A stretch of 38,744 bases of DNA. It comes from Candidatus Latescibacterota bacterium. Its GTDB lineage: Bacteria; Latescibacterota; UBA2968; GCA-2709665. The position numbers and the translations under genes were made by a program. The notes beneath the pieces are model-generated. The model was not told where the DNA came from. It searched no databases and was given only the letters and a program-made list of their open reading frames with translations. Positions 38,500 to 38,744 of this stretch are shown one piece after another. Within the stretch, counting starts at the first letter, position 1. Every line of letters starts with the position of its first letter. The stretch is taken from assembly GCA_021295655.1 (NCBI GenBank), contig JAGWBX010000040.1, forward strand, positions 1 to 38,744, written 5' to 3'.

Positions 38500-38667
38500 G
38501 ACGTAAAATCTAATATAGGCAAGTGGATAAAGGCGATTTGACGGCTGATTACCAGGATACACCAGGTCACCGGACGTGAACTGATAAAACGTCCTTTTTG
38601 ACGACCGTTGCGCCCCGTTTCAGGGGTTTTCGTCGTGTTGCCGAGTTGCTGTTTTTTTCGGATTGGG
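38500..38667. repeat. Dispersed structured repeat, copy B
   Basis: This is the longest copy of the element also seen at 2300-2440. It has a 27-base segment (38565-38591) missing from copy A. The central hairpin is complete. It lies upstream of the MFS-HEAT gene and about 20 bases before the CRISPR-like unit at 38688. Confidence 0.8.
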
Positions 38668-38687
38668 GGTAAGCCAGACCACCTGCT

Positions 38688-38744
38688 TTTCAGTCCTGGT
38701 TACGGGGGAAAATTCAGAGGGAAGAAAATTTAAGCCTTCCGTCC
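38688..38744. repeat. CRISPR-like unit at window edge
   Basis: Bases 38688-38715 match 35783-35810 (unit one of the degenerate array) at 21 of 28 positions, and 38732-38744 matches 35826-35838 exactly (13 bases) with a 1-base change in spacing. The homology thus runs through repeat and part of the adjacent spacer. More units may lie beyond the edge. Confidence 0.55.

Overview
The window looks like a chromosome fragment from an uncultured Gram-negative bacterium. Evidence for an outer membrane is a FadL/PorV-like barrel protein and a lipobox lipoprotein. Most of the sequence is G+C-rich. The gene mix (sulfatase-like hydrolases, Gfo/Idh/MocA oxidoreductase, BNR propeller, amidases, an ASH-repeat surface protein, B12-dependent methionine synthase, a selenoprotein) resembles Poribacteria- or Latescibacterota-like genomes, but this placement is an impression from gene content, not a phylogeny.

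Layout. (1) 1-4750 is accessory DNA: a PIN-domain gene with a small overlapping partner, an alpha/beta hydrolase, a cupin, a toxin-antitoxin pair with a clear sigma70-type promoter and palindromic operator, and a visibly A+T-rich three-gene cassette ending in a RelE/ParE-like toxin gene. (2) 4757-5743 (minus) is mannose-6-phosphate isomerase. (3) 6284-19955 (plus) is a long co-directional run: DUF899 protein, two sulfatase-like hydrolases flanking a Gfo/Idh/MocA oxidoreductase, C45-type peptidase/acyltransferase, small propeller protein, a single-ORF BNR propeller-amidase fusion, aldo/keto reductase, UbiA prenyltransferase, UbiX flavin prenyltransferase and a metal-dependent amidohydrolase, closed by a strong terminator. 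(4) 20059-27827 (minus) carries an ASH-repeat secreted protein, a YbjT-like NAD(P) protein, an AHSA1/SRPBCC protein, a SelW-type selenoprotein with an in-frame UGA and a SECIS-like hairpin, a lipoprotein and a FadL-like barrel protein. (5) 28944-35634 is a methionine/one-carbon island: metH, an overlapping homocysteine methyltransferase/MTHFR gene broken by an in-frame TAG, and a convergent MTHFR-like gene. (6) 35782-38744 holds a degenerate CRISPR-like array, an MFS-HEAT fusion transporter and, at the right edge, a dispersed repeat next to another copy of the CRISPR-like repeat.

How the genes may work together. The 6284-19955 run combines ester/sulfoester-type hydrolases, several amide-bond hydrolases and redox enzymes, which suits breakdown of N-acylated, sulfated or phosphorylated organic matter; this is inference. 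UbiA and UbiX point to quinone side-chain and ring chemistry. metH with the MTHFR genes links folate C1 units to methionine. The most notable observations are the UGA-containing selenoprotein gene (conventional calling truncates it), the BNR-amidase fusion, the A+T-rich toxin cassette with its own putative operator, the TAG-split methyltransferase/reductase, and two repeat families (a structured dispersed repeat and the degenerate CRISPR-like units) that meet at the right edge.
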